From: Prosthecobacter algae
GTDB lineage: Bacteria; Verrucomicrobiota; Verrucomicrobiia; Verrucomicrobiales; Verrucomicrobiaceae
Direction of reading: 5' to 3'
Assembly: GCF_039542385.1 (NCBI RefSeq)
Contig: NZ_BAABIA010000002.1
Span: 372,001-436,000 of the forward strand
Length of the DNA stretch: 64,000 nucleotides
Both the position numbers and the translations under genes were made by a program. The notes beneath the pieces are model-generated. The model saw nothing but the letters and a program-made list of their open reading frames with translations, searched no databases and was not told the origin of the DNA. The number at the start of each line of letters is the position of its first letter. Position 1 is the stretch's first letter. Shown here piece after piece: positions 52,520 through 61,474 of this stretch.

Positions 52520-55083
52520 GGTTTCTTTCTCCAGGTGCGCAGCGCAGGCTGATAGTCGAACTGAGCGGCTCGCAGACCGCGAAACGGCAGGCTGATCTCC
52601 TGGGTGCCGCCAGTGGGCAGCGCCAAGCCTATGCGCCCAGCCAGATCCTGTGCGAAAGGAAACAGGGACTGGTCATCATTCAGGGGATCGTCCTTATGCA
52701 TCACTGCTATCCACGGCAGTGCCATATCCAGCGCCGCTGCACTGCCTTGGGCAATGGCGATTTCCAACCGTGGGCGCATGTCACCACCCCAGCCCCGCAG
52801 CGGTCGCAGTTCCGCCTCCAGTATCTTCGCCACGACATCCAGCCGAGGGCGCAGCGCCGGCACGGCATACAGGGTTTCGAAGGTTTTGGAGTCGGGGAAG
52901 TAGCGGAGCTCCTCCACCTGCCGCAGTTGCACGGCAGGGTCTTGCCAGCTCAGCATCAGCGTGCGCAGGTGTTTCTCATGCCGGGGCACGGCCATGACGG
53001 CGGGCAGCATCTTTTCACGGGCGGCCTCGCTCCAGCCCTTGCTGGTCACCAGTGCCGCCATCCAGTCTGCCTCTAAAATGCGTGATACGATGCGGTCGCG
53101 ATGCGTGTCATTGCACAATTGGTTAGCCAGGCGAAAGATTGGGCTCCCGGGCCCCTCCACCGCGCTGGCGGGAAGGTCCAGCAGCACGTCCAAGTGCTGC
53201 TCGGCAAAGGGACGCAGCTTGGCTACCACCAGGTCAAACTGGGCGCGTTTATCCGCCTCCGTACGCAAGGCGTGATAGCTGCGCAGCACCGTCAATACGT
53301 AGTCACGCTGAGCCTCCGGAGTGGCTTCTGGGCCGGGTGCCGTCAGCGCTGCTAGGCGCAGATCCAGTTGCTTAACAGGATCTCCCAGCGTCCAACTGCC
53401 CGAGTGAAAATACCAGTCGCGTGCACCTGGCACCTGCTGCTGCAGATCCAGCGGCGGGGACTGCCAGGCCCATTCACTGCGCCCCAGATAGCGTCGTTTC
53501 ATCACCAACAGGCGCAGCTTACTCATATCTGCCATGGGCTGCCCATCCGCGTAACGCAGCACCCCCTCCTGAGACAAACGGGCCAGGCTGCGCTGCCAGC
53601 CCGTGTGGGTGGCGCGACGAGACAGGGCACGAAAGGAGTTGTCGATGGTGTGGCCACCCAGGCTCCACGCCAGCTTTTGGTCTGGGCTGTGCAGCACCAT
53701 CTGCAGCCCCACATCATTGCGGCTCTGATGGATGCGGCATTGCAGCGTCATCGTCCCTGGTTGAGAACCCGGCTTAGACAGCACCCAGCCGGCTGTGTCT
53801 GGCAGCAGTTCGGTGATCGTCAGCCCCGCCTCCTCATCCCCTGCATGTGCGCCCACCTCCAACGGCAGATCCGCCAGCGTGGTCCATTCATACCAGGAAG
53901 ATTCAAAGTGGCTCTGCAAAATCAGCGGGCCCGCAGGGCTGCCTGTGACGACATTTTCCACCCGGCCCAGCTCATGTTCCAGGGGGTCCCCGCCCGTTTT
54001 GAAAACGCTTTCCAGGCTGGGCATCAGGACCGTGCCCGCAGGCAGGACTTGAAGGATGGCACCAGGGTAAAATTGTGGCATTTGCCGGGGTGGCGGAGCA
54101 TCATCATCCTGCGTGACATGTGCAGGCACGGGCAGCCCACCCATCGTCGCCGTCACCTTTTTCAGACGTGATTGCATCTCCACCTGCGGAGGCAGATGCA
54201 GCAGGCGCATTTGCCCGTAAAAGACTGTCGCCAGCCGCCCCTGATACGTAGCCTTCAGCAGGGGGCGAAGCTTCTCACGCGGCACTTGGATCTCCATGGC
54301 CAGCTCCAGCTCAGCCACCCGCGCCCGATCCTGCGCCATCGGCTGCCTCACACCCAGTTCCCAGGACACCAGTCCGGCATACAGCAGAGGGGCCAGCGCT
54401 GCCATGATGCCCAGCCTCCGCCCCAGGGGCAGTCCTGCCCGCTGGTGCAGTCCGGCCAGCACCGCCCAGATGCCAAGACCAAACCACGCCACCGCTACCC
54501 AGGCCGCCTGCGAAAAAGTGCCCACATCACGCAACCATTCCTGATGCTTCCAGGCCTCCGTCACCGCCCAGTCACATAGCCACAGGCCCACCAGCGGCAA
54601 GAGCAGCCCCAGCAGCGCCTGCCACCAAGCCTTCCACAGGGCCGCGCCCGGCACTGCCCACAGCAGCCACGCACCCGTCACCGCGACACTCCAGCCAATG
54701 CCCGTGCAGATGGCCTGCAAAGACCGCCCTGAGAGTGCCAGATACGCCCCCTCCTGTAGCATCAATGGCAGCATGAAAAACACCCCCACCAGCAGTGCCC
54801 GCGCCAGAAAATAACTGCGCCGCGGCAATGGCCGCGTGGCAATGAACGCCGCCTCATTGGATGGCCGATCCTCCCCGCAGCCCACCAGCGACAGCATCAG
54901 CGCCGTGCCCAGCACCGTCACATGCAGCCACCAGTAGAGCGCCCGCCCATTTTCATAACCCTGCATCGGCATCAGCCACTCCATCTGCACTGCCAGGTCC
55001 AGCCCAAGCAGGCCTAACCAAAAGCACCACCGACCCTGGATGCAGCGCGCCTCCTTTTTTAAATGATGGATCGCCAGATTCAT
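52516..55083 (-). CDS. ABC-2-type permease with large soluble domains
   Basis: 855 aa. Six or so membrane spans in residues 15-240 with Trp-rich segments (LALSGRSLQAICTGIGWSVA and others). The remaining 600 residues are soluble: a beta-rich part, then helical blocks (about 560-740) with RMRA/DRIVSRILEADWMAALV-type text. No known motif. It overlaps the ATPase gene by 4 nt and the distal permease gene by 4 nt, so a heteromeric exporter of two permeases and one ATPase is likely. Confidence 0.8.
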   Translation of the reverse strand: MNLAIHHLKKEARCIQGRWCFWLGLLGLDLAVQMEWLMPMQGYENGRALYWWLHVTVLGTALMLSLVGCGEDRPSNEAAFIATRPLPRRSYFLARALLVGVFFMLPLMLQEGAYLALSGRSLQAICTGIGWSVAVTGAWLLWAVPGAALWKAWWQALLGLLLPLVGLWLCDWAVTEAWKHQEWLRDVGTFSQAAWVAVAWFGLGIWAVLAGLHQRAGLPLGRRLGIMAALAPLLYAGLVSWELGVRQPMAQDRARVAELELAMEIQVPREKLRPLLKATYQGRLATVFYGQMRLLHLPPQVEMQSRLKKVTATMGGLPVPAHVTQDDDAPPPRQMPQFYPGAILQVLPAGTVLMPSLESVFKTGGDPLEHELGRVENVVTGSPAGPLILQSHFESSWYEWTTLADLPLEVGAHAGDEEAGLTITELLPDTAGWVLSKPGSQPGTMTLQCRIHQSRNDVGLQMVLHSPDQKLAWSLGGHTIDNSFRALSRRATHTGWQRSLARLSQEGVLRYADGQPMADMSKLRLLVMKRRYLGRSEWAWQSPPLDLQQQVPGARDWYFHSGSWTLGDPVKQLDLRLAALTAPGPEATPEAQRDYVLTVLRSYHALRTEADKRAQFDLVVAKLRPFAEQHLDVLLDLPASAVEGPGSPIFRLANQLCNDTHRDRIVSRILEADWMAALVTSKGWSEAAREKMLPAVMAVPRHEKHLRTLMLSWQDPAVQLRQVEELRYFPDSKTFETLYAVPALRPRLDVVAKILEAELRPLRGWGGDMRPRLEIAIAQGSAAALDMALPWIAVMHKDDPLNDDQSLFPFAQDLAGRIGLALPTGGTQEISLPFRGLRAAQFDYQPALRTWRKKP

Positions 55084-55985
55084 GACTTGGCCTCCAGACG
55101 GTAGGCACGGGCCAACGAAACAAAGATCTCACGCAGGCTCATCGCCCGCACCTCCGGGTGCTGCACGCCGGGGAAGACCTGCCGCACCACCGCCCCCAGC
55201 GCCGCCTCTTCCTGAAACCCACCGGTGATGAACCGTAGCGTGCGGCCAGCCTGCTCCGCATGCATCCAGTCCGCTGGCAGTGTGGTGGGCACCTGCACCG
55301 CCTCCGGCAGCACCAGCTCCACCGCACGAAACCGTGCCTGCAGGGACTCCCGGCTCTCTGCCAGCGCCAGACTGCCACGATGGATGATAGCGATGCGATC
55401 CGCCAGCCGCTGCACTTCCTCAATGTCATGCGAGGAGACAAACACCGTCCATCCCTCCTGCTCGGTCAGTTCCAGCAGGCCACGGATGAACTCATCCCGC
55501 ACCAGCGGATCCAGCCCGCTGAAGGGCTCGTCAAGGACCACCAGCTTGGGCCGGTAGGCCAGACTGCTCAGCAGCGCCGCCTTCATCCGCATGCCACGCG
55601 AAAGATCCTTTAGCTTCGTCTGTAGCGGCAGGTCAAACTGACGCAAAAGCTGCCGCTCAAAGTCCCGATCCCACAGCGGGTACAGCGGTCGGCAATAGTC
55701 CAGAAACTGCCCCACCGTCATCCACAGCGGTAGTTCCATGTTTTCCGAAACGTAACCGATCTGCGCAAACTGTGCCGGGCCCAGCCGACGTGAGTCACAG
55801 CCCAACACCGCGATGTTTCCGCGATCAGGCCGATGCAGGTTCAGCAGGCACTTGATCGTCGTGCTTTTCCCAGCGCCATTCGGCCCTAAAAAGGCCGTCA
55901 CCTGTCCCTCTGGCACAGACAGTTTTAAACCGGCGACGGCTTCCGTCTTGCGGAAGCGTTTGTGGAGTTCGTGAATCTCAATCAT
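55080..55985 (-). CDS. ABC transporter ATP-binding protein
   Basis: 301 aa. Walker A GPNGAGKSTT (residues about 34-43), Q-loop region YVSENMELPLWMTVGQF, signature LSRGMRMKAALL, Walker B LVVLDEPFSGLDP, and switch VSSHDIEEVQ. The C-terminal 80 residues form a regulatory domain (VEVV/RFRAVELVLPEA). It powers the two permeases downstream. In YtrA-type operons this arrangement follows the GntR gene, as here, and starts inside its stop codon (4-nt overlap). Confidence 0.93.
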   Translation of the reverse strand: MIEIHELHKRFRKTEAVAGLKLSVPEGQVTAFLGPNGAGKSTTIKCLLNLHRPDRGNIAVLGCDSRRLGPAQFAQIGYVSENMELPLWMTVGQFLDYCRPLYPLWDRDFERQLLRQFDLPLQTKLKDLSRGMRMKAALLSSLAYRPKLVVLDEPFSGLDPLVRDEFIRGLLELTEQEGWTVFVSSHDIEEVQRLADRIAIIHRGSLALAESRESLQARFRAVELVLPEAVQVPTTLPADWMHAEQAGRTLRFITGGFQEEAALGAVVRQVFPGVQHPEVRAMSLREIFVSLARAYRLEAKS

Positions 55986-56365
55986 GGCTTCTGTTCGGTT
56001 GAAATGAGACTGCGCAGATGCTTGAGAACCTGCTCAGGGGAAAGATTCAGCTCCGCCGCTTCCTGCAGCAGCGCCCGGCATTGTGGTGTGATCTGCGCCA
56101 GCCGATCTGCCACCCCCGGTTGCTCAGGCACTGTCACCACCATGCCGATGCCGGGGCGCGAGGCCAGCCACCCAGCCGACTTCAACAGCAGCACCACCTT
56201 GTGCGCCGTTGTCGGGCTGATGCGCAGTTCCTGGCTCAGCGTCCGCACGCTGGGGAACTCGTCGCCCGCCCGCATCTGCCCCGTCAGCATCGCCTTCCGC
56301 ACCGCCAGAAGAATCTGGTCCGACACGGGAATGCCATCTTGGAGCTGGAGTGAAAAAGGAAGCAT
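55982..56365 (-). CDS. GntR-family (YtrA-type) transcriptional repressor
   Basis: 127 aa from ATG 56365. The frame opens at 56395, but that would start inside the palindromic operator, and MLPFSLQLQDG is the usual beginning. Winged helix: PVSDQILLAVRKAMLTGQM, then AGDEFPSVRTLSQELRISP and TTAHKVVLLLKSAG. The short C-terminal helical tail without a ligand domain fits the YtrA subfamily that controls ABC transporter operons. First gene of the four-gene exporter operon, so autoregulation through the upstream palindrome is likely. Confidence 0.9.
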   Translation of the reverse strand: MLPFSLQLQDGIPVSDQILLAVRKAMLTGQMRAGDEFPSVRTLSQELRISPTTAHKVVLLLKSAGWLASRPGIGMVVTVPEQPGVADRLAQITPQCRALLQEAAELNLSPEQVLKHLRSLISTEQKP

Positions 56366-56382
56366 AGCGGCTGCGTGTATTG

Positions 56383-56412
56383 AGTGTAACAGCACAACTG
56401 TTACACTGACAA
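56383..56412 (-). promoter_or_regulatory. Palindromic operator overlapping the ABC-operon promoter
   Basis: Perfect inverted repeat AGTGTAACAG (56383-56392), 5-nt spacer, CTGTTACACT (56398-56407). On the minus strand TTGTCA (56412-56407) and TACACT (56388-56383), 18 bp apart, form a -35/-10 pair enclosing the palindrome. A GntR dimer here would block RNA polymerase. Confidence 0.78.
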
Positions 56413-56519
56413 ATGTTTTTTTAATCCTTGATCAGATTTGCCTCTGACGCCCCCTGGAACCTTCGAAGTTATCTTCCTCCATCCTTCTCTGAGGCTTGCC
56501 ATAAGGCCCACCTCATCCT

Positions 56520-57203
56520 ATGAAAATCCATTCCATGCGTCACCTCCTTCTTCTCGCCATCAGCCTGATCCTTTGCCAGTGCAGCAGCATTGACCCTGCC
56601 AAAAAAGCCTCCGTCAAGCGCATCGTCGTCGCCTCCAATGTTGGACGTGAGGTCACACGGCACTCCATCGGGTTCACCGCCTTCGGAAATAAGGAAGCCA
56701 CAGCCATCCGGAGCCCTGAGCTGGATCGCAGTATCAACAAAGTCTTGCGCGAAGAACTCTCAGGCAAGTTCCAAGAAGTCATCTTCTCTCCGGAAGCGCC
56801 TCCGCACGTGCCTAGCAACCCCTTCGCGAAGCACCCCGATTATAAAACCTGGGGCCAGGCCCTGGCCGCCAAACACAAAGCTGACGCCGTATTTCTCATC
56901 ACCGGCCGCTACTACTATCCCTACGGAGCCCCTTCCTACATGACGGCGGAGGGGTTGGGCATCTGGCATCAGGGCAAGGTGGGACAGGTGCAGTGTTATC
57001 AACTCATCCATTTTTTGGATGCCCAGACCGGAAAAAGCCTGGCCCACTTCAGCCGCTACTTCAACGGCCGCACCCTGCCTAACCTTGAGTTTAAAGCCAA
57101 TTTCAGCGACTACTCCTCCACTGAACAAGCCCGCATCATCCAAGCCTGCACCGACGAATTCCGCACCGAACTCGCCGCTTATTTGAAGGGCATCGGGTAT
57201 TGA
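56520..57203 (+). CDS. Lipoprotein of unknown function
   Basis: 227 aa. The signal ends in a lipobox (ISLILCQC followed by SSID), predicting a lipid-anchored Cys. The mature part reads alpha/beta: KRIVVASNVGREVTRHSIGF, SIN/KVLREELSGKFQEV, DAVFLITGRYYYPYGAP, LIHFLDAQTGKSLAHFSRYF. No family recognised. It is followed, tail to tail, by uvrB. Confidence 0.75.
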   Translation: MKIHSMRHLLLLAISLILCQCSSIDPAKKASVKRIVVASNVGREVTRHSIGFTAFGNKEATAIRSPELDRSINKVLREELSGKFQEVIFSPEAPPHVPSNPFAKHPDYKTWGQALAAKHKADAVFLITGRYYYPYGAPSYMTAEGLGIWHQGKVGQVQCYQLIHFLDAQTGKSLAHFSRYFNGRTLPNLEFKANFSDYSSTEQARIIQACTDEFRTELAAYLKGIGY

Positions 57204-57222
57204 TGGATGGTGAAATGGCCGC

Positions 57223-57250
57223 ACATCATCCGTCATTCGCCAGATGATGT
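57223..57250. terminator. Inverted repeat between the lipoprotein gene and uvrB
   Basis: Arms ACATCATC (57223-57230) and GATGATGT (57243-57250) with a 12-nt loop in a 60-bp convergent gap. There is only a short T run, so efficiency is uncertain. Confidence 0.45.
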
Positions 57251-57263
57251 TTCCGCACCGCAC

Positions 57264-59468
57264 TCACTTGCCTTTCTTGCCTCCACGTTTCGGTTTGCCG
57301 TAAAGGACTTTTTTGGTCTTCGGCAGCACGCCGCCTTCATCGGGATTGAGTCCCGCCTGTTTCTTGAGTTCGCGGATCTGGTCGCGCAGAAGAGCGGCGC
57401 GTTCGAATTCCAGCTTGGTGGCGGCTTCGGCCATTTCACCTTCCAATTCGCGGATGACATCAATGACGGCGAAGTCACCACCAGCTTCACGCAGGACGTT
57501 GTCTTCCACCTCCTTGGCCTTGCCCAGCGTTTGCAGAGACTCTTGCACGCCCCGGCGGACGGTCTGCGGCGTGATGCCATACTTTTCGTTATGGTCCATC
57601 TGCACCTGACGGCGGTAACCGCTGATGCTGAGCAGGGAACGGATACTCTGGGTCTCGATGTCAGCAAACAAAACAACTTCCCCTGCGACGTGACGGGCCG
57701 CGCGGCCAGCAGTCTGGATGAGTGAAGTTTCACTGCGCAGGAAGCCTTCTTTGTCCGCATCGAGAATGCAGACGAGGCTGACCTCCGGCAGGTCCAGACC
57801 TTCGCGCAGAAGGTTGATGCCCACCAGCACATCGCAGTCGCCTTTGCGCAGAGAACGCAGGATCTCCACACGCTCGATCGCATCAATGTCACTGTGTAGG
57901 TAACGGACTCTGAAATCGAGATTGCGCAGGTAGTCGGTGAGGTCTTCGGCGGTTCGTTTGGTGAGAGTGGTCACCAGGACACGTTCGCCTCTTTCAATGC
58001 GCTGGCGACAGAGCTCCATGGTTTCATCAATCTGGCCCTTGAGCGGCTTGATGGTGATGATGGGGTCCAGCAGACCGGTAGGGCGGATGATCTGCTCCAC
58101 CACGAGCGCTTTGCCTTTGGTTTCGACATCGAACTTTTCCACGGGCTGGGAATTGCCACTGACACGGACGGCGAGACCGGGCAAAGCTGCGGGCGTGCCT
58201 TCTTCTTCGCCAATGCGGTCGCGCTTATGCGGGATGTAGGTGTCATTGCCAACGACGCTGTTTTCGATCTCGAAACGCGCAGGCGTGGCGCTGACATAGA
58301 CTAGCTGGCCTACCGCATCCATGAACTCGGGGAACTTCAGGGGGCGGTTGTCCAGCGCACTGGGCAGGCGGAAGCCGTGCTCGACCAGGACGGTCTTGCG
58401 GGAGCGATCCCCCTCATACATGCCGCCGATCTGGGGGATGGTGGCGTGGCTCTCATCCACCAAGCAAAGAAAGTCATCGGGGAAGAAATCCAGCAGGGTG
58501 CCCGGTGTGGCGCCAGGGACGCGGCCCGTGAGGTGGCGGCTGTAGTTTTCGATGCCCTGGCAGAAACCCATTTCCTGCATCATTTCGATGTCGTGCTCCG
58601 TGCGCATTTTTAGGCGCTGGGCCTCGAGGAGCTTGCCCTCCTTTTCAAACTTGGCCACACAGGCTTCCATCTCATCACGGATCTTCACGACGGCTTTTTT
58701 TAACTTGTCGTTAGGCGTAACGAACTGCTTGGCGGGGAAGATGGTGTAGTTCGGCATCTTCAGGGTGACGGTGCCCGTGAGGATGTCCACGGCGCTGATG
58801 CGATCCACCTCATCGCCAAAGAACTCTACGCGGATGGCTTCGCTATCCAGGTAAGCGGGCACGATTTCCACCACGTCTCCCCGGGCACGAAAGGTGCCGC
58901 GTTTGAGTTGGATGTCATTGCGCTCATAGAGCATGTCCACCAGCTTAGTGAGGAAGGTTTCCCTGCTCATCTGCTGGCCGACGTGGACAGGCACCATCAT
59001 GCCTTCGTAGTCTTCGGGCGAGCCCAAGCCGTAGATGCAGGAGACGCTGGCGATGACAACGACGTCCTTGCGCGTGATGAGCGCACCCATGGTGGAAAGG
59101 CGCAGGCGCTCGATCTCGTCATTGATGCTGCTGTCCTTCTCAATGTAGGTGTCCGTGCGCGGGATATAAGCCTCGGGCTGGTAGTAGTCGAAATAGCTGA
59201 CGAAGTACTCCACCGCGTTGTTCGGGAAGAAGTTCTTGAACTCGGAGTAGAGCTGCGCGGCGAGGGTCTTGTTGTGGGAAAACACCAGAGCTGGTTTGCC
59301 GATGTCGGCAATGATGTTGGCCATCGTATAGGTTTTGCCGGATCCGGTGACACCTAACAAAGTTTGATGACGATTGCCTGCACGGACGGATTTGACCAGC
59401 TTGGCAATGGCCTGGGCCTGATCGCCTTTCGGTTCGTATTCGCGATTGAGTTGGAAGGGGGAAGCCAC
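57264..59468 (-). CDS. uvrB: Excinuclease ABC subunit B
   Basis: DNA-damage verification helicase of nucleotide excision repair. It is 734 aa, somewhat longer than the usual 660-680. Walker [11 protein letters not shown] (residues about 39-48), beta-hairpin region [69 protein letters not shown], and the C-terminal UVR domain ([19 protein letters not shown]) for UvrC contact. Tail to tail with the lipoprotein gene. Confidence 0.97.
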   Translation of the reverse strand: MASPFQLNREYEPKGDQAQAIAKLVKSVRAGNRHQTLLGVTGSGKTYTMANIIADIGKPALVFSHNKTLAAQLYSEFKNFFPNNAVEYFVSYFDYYQPEAYIPRTDTYIEKDSSINDEIERLRLSTMGALITRKDVVVIASVSCIYGLGSPEDYEGMMVPVHVGQQMSRETFLTKLVDMLYERNDIQLKRGTFRARGDVVEIVPAYLDSEAIRVEFFGDEVDRISAVDILTGTVTLKMPNYTIFPAKQFVTPNDKLKKAVVKIRDEMEACVAKFEKEGKLLEAQRLKMRTEHDIEMMQEMGFCQGIENYSRHLTGRVPGATPGTLLDFFPDDFLCLVDESHATIPQIGGMYEGDRSRKTVLVEHGFRLPSALDNRPLKFPEFMDAVGQLVYVSATPARFEIENSVVGNDTYIPHKRDRIGEEEGTPAALPGLAVRVSGNSQPVEKFDVETKGKALVVEQIIRPTGLLDPIITIKPLKGQIDETMELCRQRIERGERVLVTTLTKRTAEDLTDYLRNLDFRVRYLHSDIDAIERVEILRSLRKGDCDVLVGINLLREGLDLPEVSLVCILDADKEGFLRSETSLIQTAGRAARHVAGEVVLFADIETQSIRSLLSISGYRRQVQMDHNEKYGITPQTVRRGVQESLQTLGKAKEVEDNVLREAGGDFAVIDVIRELEGEMAEAATKLEFERAALLRDQIRELKKQAGLNPDEGGVLPKTKKVLYGKPKRGGKKGK

Positions 59469-59806
59469 GTGGAGGGAGGTTATCGAGACCTAGAGGATAC
59501 GCAACGACCAGCCCGCCTAGCCTGCGTCCCTCTCCCGAAACAGCGAGAAAAAATGCGATGCCTGATACATCCAGACCGGGGTGTTTCGTCCTTCCTCTTG
59601 AAGGCCATTCAGCCTCTCCTCTGCCTTGCCCTTCACACCGGGCAAGATCCAGCCTCCGACCTTTCTCAGTGCGGAAGCCAAGGCGGAACTGCTGGCGCTG
59701 CAAAGCAAACTCACCTCAAGTCAGAACACTTTCTGTGCTGCATGGGCAAGCGGCGCTAATGAGGCAAGGTCCCGCACGTTACCAGTAACGATACTTAGAC
59801 AAACTC
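59469..59806. other. 338-bp gap with no confident gene
   Basis: One plus-strand frame (about 59626-59844, TTG start) includes FLSAEAKAELLALQSKL, which looks protein-like, but it has no good start or ribosome site, overlaps the next gene and ends in a different style. It might be a remnant of a small gene. Otherwise nothing is recognised. Confidence 0.5.
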
Positions 59807-60412
59807 ATGAACGCCCCCCTCCCCTCCCGTCCCCTCTGGCTTGATCTCGTTCATGGAGCCTTCGGGTTTGCCTTGGTCAGTGTCGCCGCCTTTTCGGTCT
59901 GGGCTTTTGCCGCCCCGTTCTTTAAGGATTTCGGAGGAGAACTGGGCATGTATGCGGCCATCGCCGCTGTGTTTTTAGGACTTTCCGGACTCGTCCTGGG
60001 CCCGCTCGCAGGTGGCATGGGACGGTTTTACATGGCCTTTCTGCCCGCCTTCCTCCTTTACTCCGTCGTCTGGTGCGCTGCCTGGTTCGGTCTGAAAGGC
60101 CGCACGGGCGAGTGGGTGGGCATCGCCGCAGGCTCGCTCGCTTTCACCCTCGTCAGCATGGCCATCCTGGGCAGCACCAGGCGCTGGCTGATGGCCGCCC
60201 TCACTCTATTCGTCCTCCAGGCCGCCGGTTATTTTGCCGGGGACTGGGCCATGTACGATGTCTGGCTCAGCAAGGAAAACCTCGCGGGCCTCAAAAAAGT
60301 GGACAAGACCCAGGCCGCCCTGCTGGGCAAACTCTCCTGGGGCCTCTTCTACGGCCTCGGATTCGGGGCTGGAATCGGGGTCGTCTTTCGCCGGGCGCGG
60401 GTTGGGGCTTGA
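59807..60412 (+). CDS. Integral membrane protein of unknown function
   Basis: 201 aa with about five membrane spans (roughly residues 12-35, 45-67, 75-96, 104-122, 128-148) and a final hydrophobic segment near 178-195. The loop LSKENLAGLKKVDKTQAALL is polar. No family recognised. leuD follows 19 bp after its stop on the same strand, so the two are probably co-transcribed. Confidence 0.72.
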   Translation: MNAPLPSRPLWLDLVHGAFGFALVSVAAFSVWAFAAPFFKDFGGELGMYAAIAAVFLGLSGLVLGPLAGGMGRFYMAFLPAFLLYSVVWCAAWFGLKGRTGEWVGIAAGSLAFTLVSMAILGSTRRWLMAALTLFVLQAAGYFAGDWAMYDVWLSKENLAGLKKVDKTQAALLGKLSWGLFYGLGFGAGIGVVFRRARVGA

Positions 60413-60431
60413 GCCGCGCCACTTCCCTGCT

Positions 60432-61046
60432 ATGAGTGGCAGCTCCACCATGGCCCTTGCAAAGATCACCCAAGTTTCCGGCACTGCCGTCCACGTCCCA
60501 GGTTCCGACATTGATACGGACCGCATCATCCCTGCCCGCTTCATGAAGTGTGTCACGTTTGACGGCCTCGGTGAATTCGCCTTTTACGACGTGCGTTTCG
60601 ACAAAGACGGCAAGCCTACCGGTCATCCCCTGGACGACCCTCGCTTCAAGGGTGCCTCCATCCTGCTTTCCGGCACGAATTTCGGCTGCGGCAGCTCCCG
60701 CGAGCACGCCCCCCAGGCCCTCTACCGTTTTGGCTTCCGCGCCGTCATCGCCCAGAGCTTTGCCGAGATCTTTTTCGGCAACTGCACCACTCTCGGCATC
60801 CCTTGCGTGATCGCCTCAGCTGAAGACATCGCCAAACTGGCAGCTGCGGTTGAAGTCAATCCTGCCATCCAGGTGACTGTGGACGTGGAAAACAATCGCG
60901 TCGTCTTCGGTGACGACAGCTTCAGCGTGAAGATTGCCTCCACCGCCCATGAGGCCCTGACCAGCGGCAAGTGGGACCCCATCGCCGAGCTCCTCGAATC
61001 CAAAGAAGCCATCCACGGCCGCATGAGCGCCATGGGCTGGGTCTAA
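60432..61046 (+). CDS. leuD: 3-isopropylmalate dehydratase small subunit
   Basis: Part of the LeuCD aconitase-like enzyme that isomerises isopropylmalate in leucine synthesis. It is 204 aa from ATG 60432; a second ATG at 60450 (MALAKITQVSG) would also give a complete domain. Key text: GSDIDTDRIIPARFMK, GTNFGCGSSREHAPQAL (swivelling-domain substrate loop), AVIAQSFAEIFFGNC. leuC is not in the window. Confidence 0.95.
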   Translation: MSGSSTMALAKITQVSGTAVHVPGSDIDTDRIIPARFMKCVTFDGLGEFAFYDVRFDKDGKPTGHPLDDPRFKGASILLSGTNFGCGSSREHAPQALYRFGFRAVIAQSFAEIFFGNCTTLGIPCVIASAEDIAKLAAAVEVNPAIQVTVDVENNRVVFGDDSFSVKIASTAHEALTSGKWDPIAELLESKEAIHGRMSAMGWV

Positions 61047-61076
61047 GCTGGATCTCCTCCTTTCAAACCACCCATC

Positions 61077-61454
61077 ATGAGCACCGTTCCCGACCAGCTT
61101 CGTTATCGTGATTCCCATGAGTGGGTGGACCCCACCCAGGAAGTGTCCCCTGTCGGCATTACCGACCACGCCCAGGCCGAACTGACCGACGTGGTCTTTG
61201 TGGACCTGCCCAAGCTGGGTACCGTCACCGCAGGCCAGCAGGTCTGCGTGGTGGAATCCGTCAAAGCTGCCAGCGACATCTACTCTCCGGTGGCAGGCGA
61301 GATCGTCGAGGTCAATGAAGCCCTCAACGCCGAGCCAGGCCTCATCAATACCGATCCCTACGGCGCAGGCTGGATCTTCAAAATCAAGATGGCCAGCGCC
61401 AGTGAAGCCGCCCCTCTCATGGATGCAGCGGCTTACACAACCCACATTGGTTGA
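61077..61454 (+). CDS. gcvH: Glycine cleavage system H protein
   Basis: Lipoyl carrier of the glycine cleavage system. It is 125 aa, standard. RYRDSHEWVDP near the start, then VGITDHAQAELTDVVFVDLP, and the lipoylation site VVESVKAASDIYSPV (Lys about 63). The other gcv genes are not adjacent. It follows leuD by 30 bp, so it shares that transcript or has its own start. Confidence 0.97.
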   Translation: MSTVPDQLRYRDSHEWVDPTQEVSPVGITDHAQAELTDVVFVDLPKLGTVTAGQQVCVVESVKAASDIYSPVAGEIVEVNEALNAEPGLINTDPYGAGWIFKIKMASASEAAPLMDAAAYTTHIG

Positions 61455-61474
61455 GAAGTGATAAAGGGTGACTC

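Noticed and set aside
59626-59844. 72-codon plus-strand gene
   Set aside because: Only a TTG start without a ribosome site and overlap with the next gene; kept as a note under the gap.
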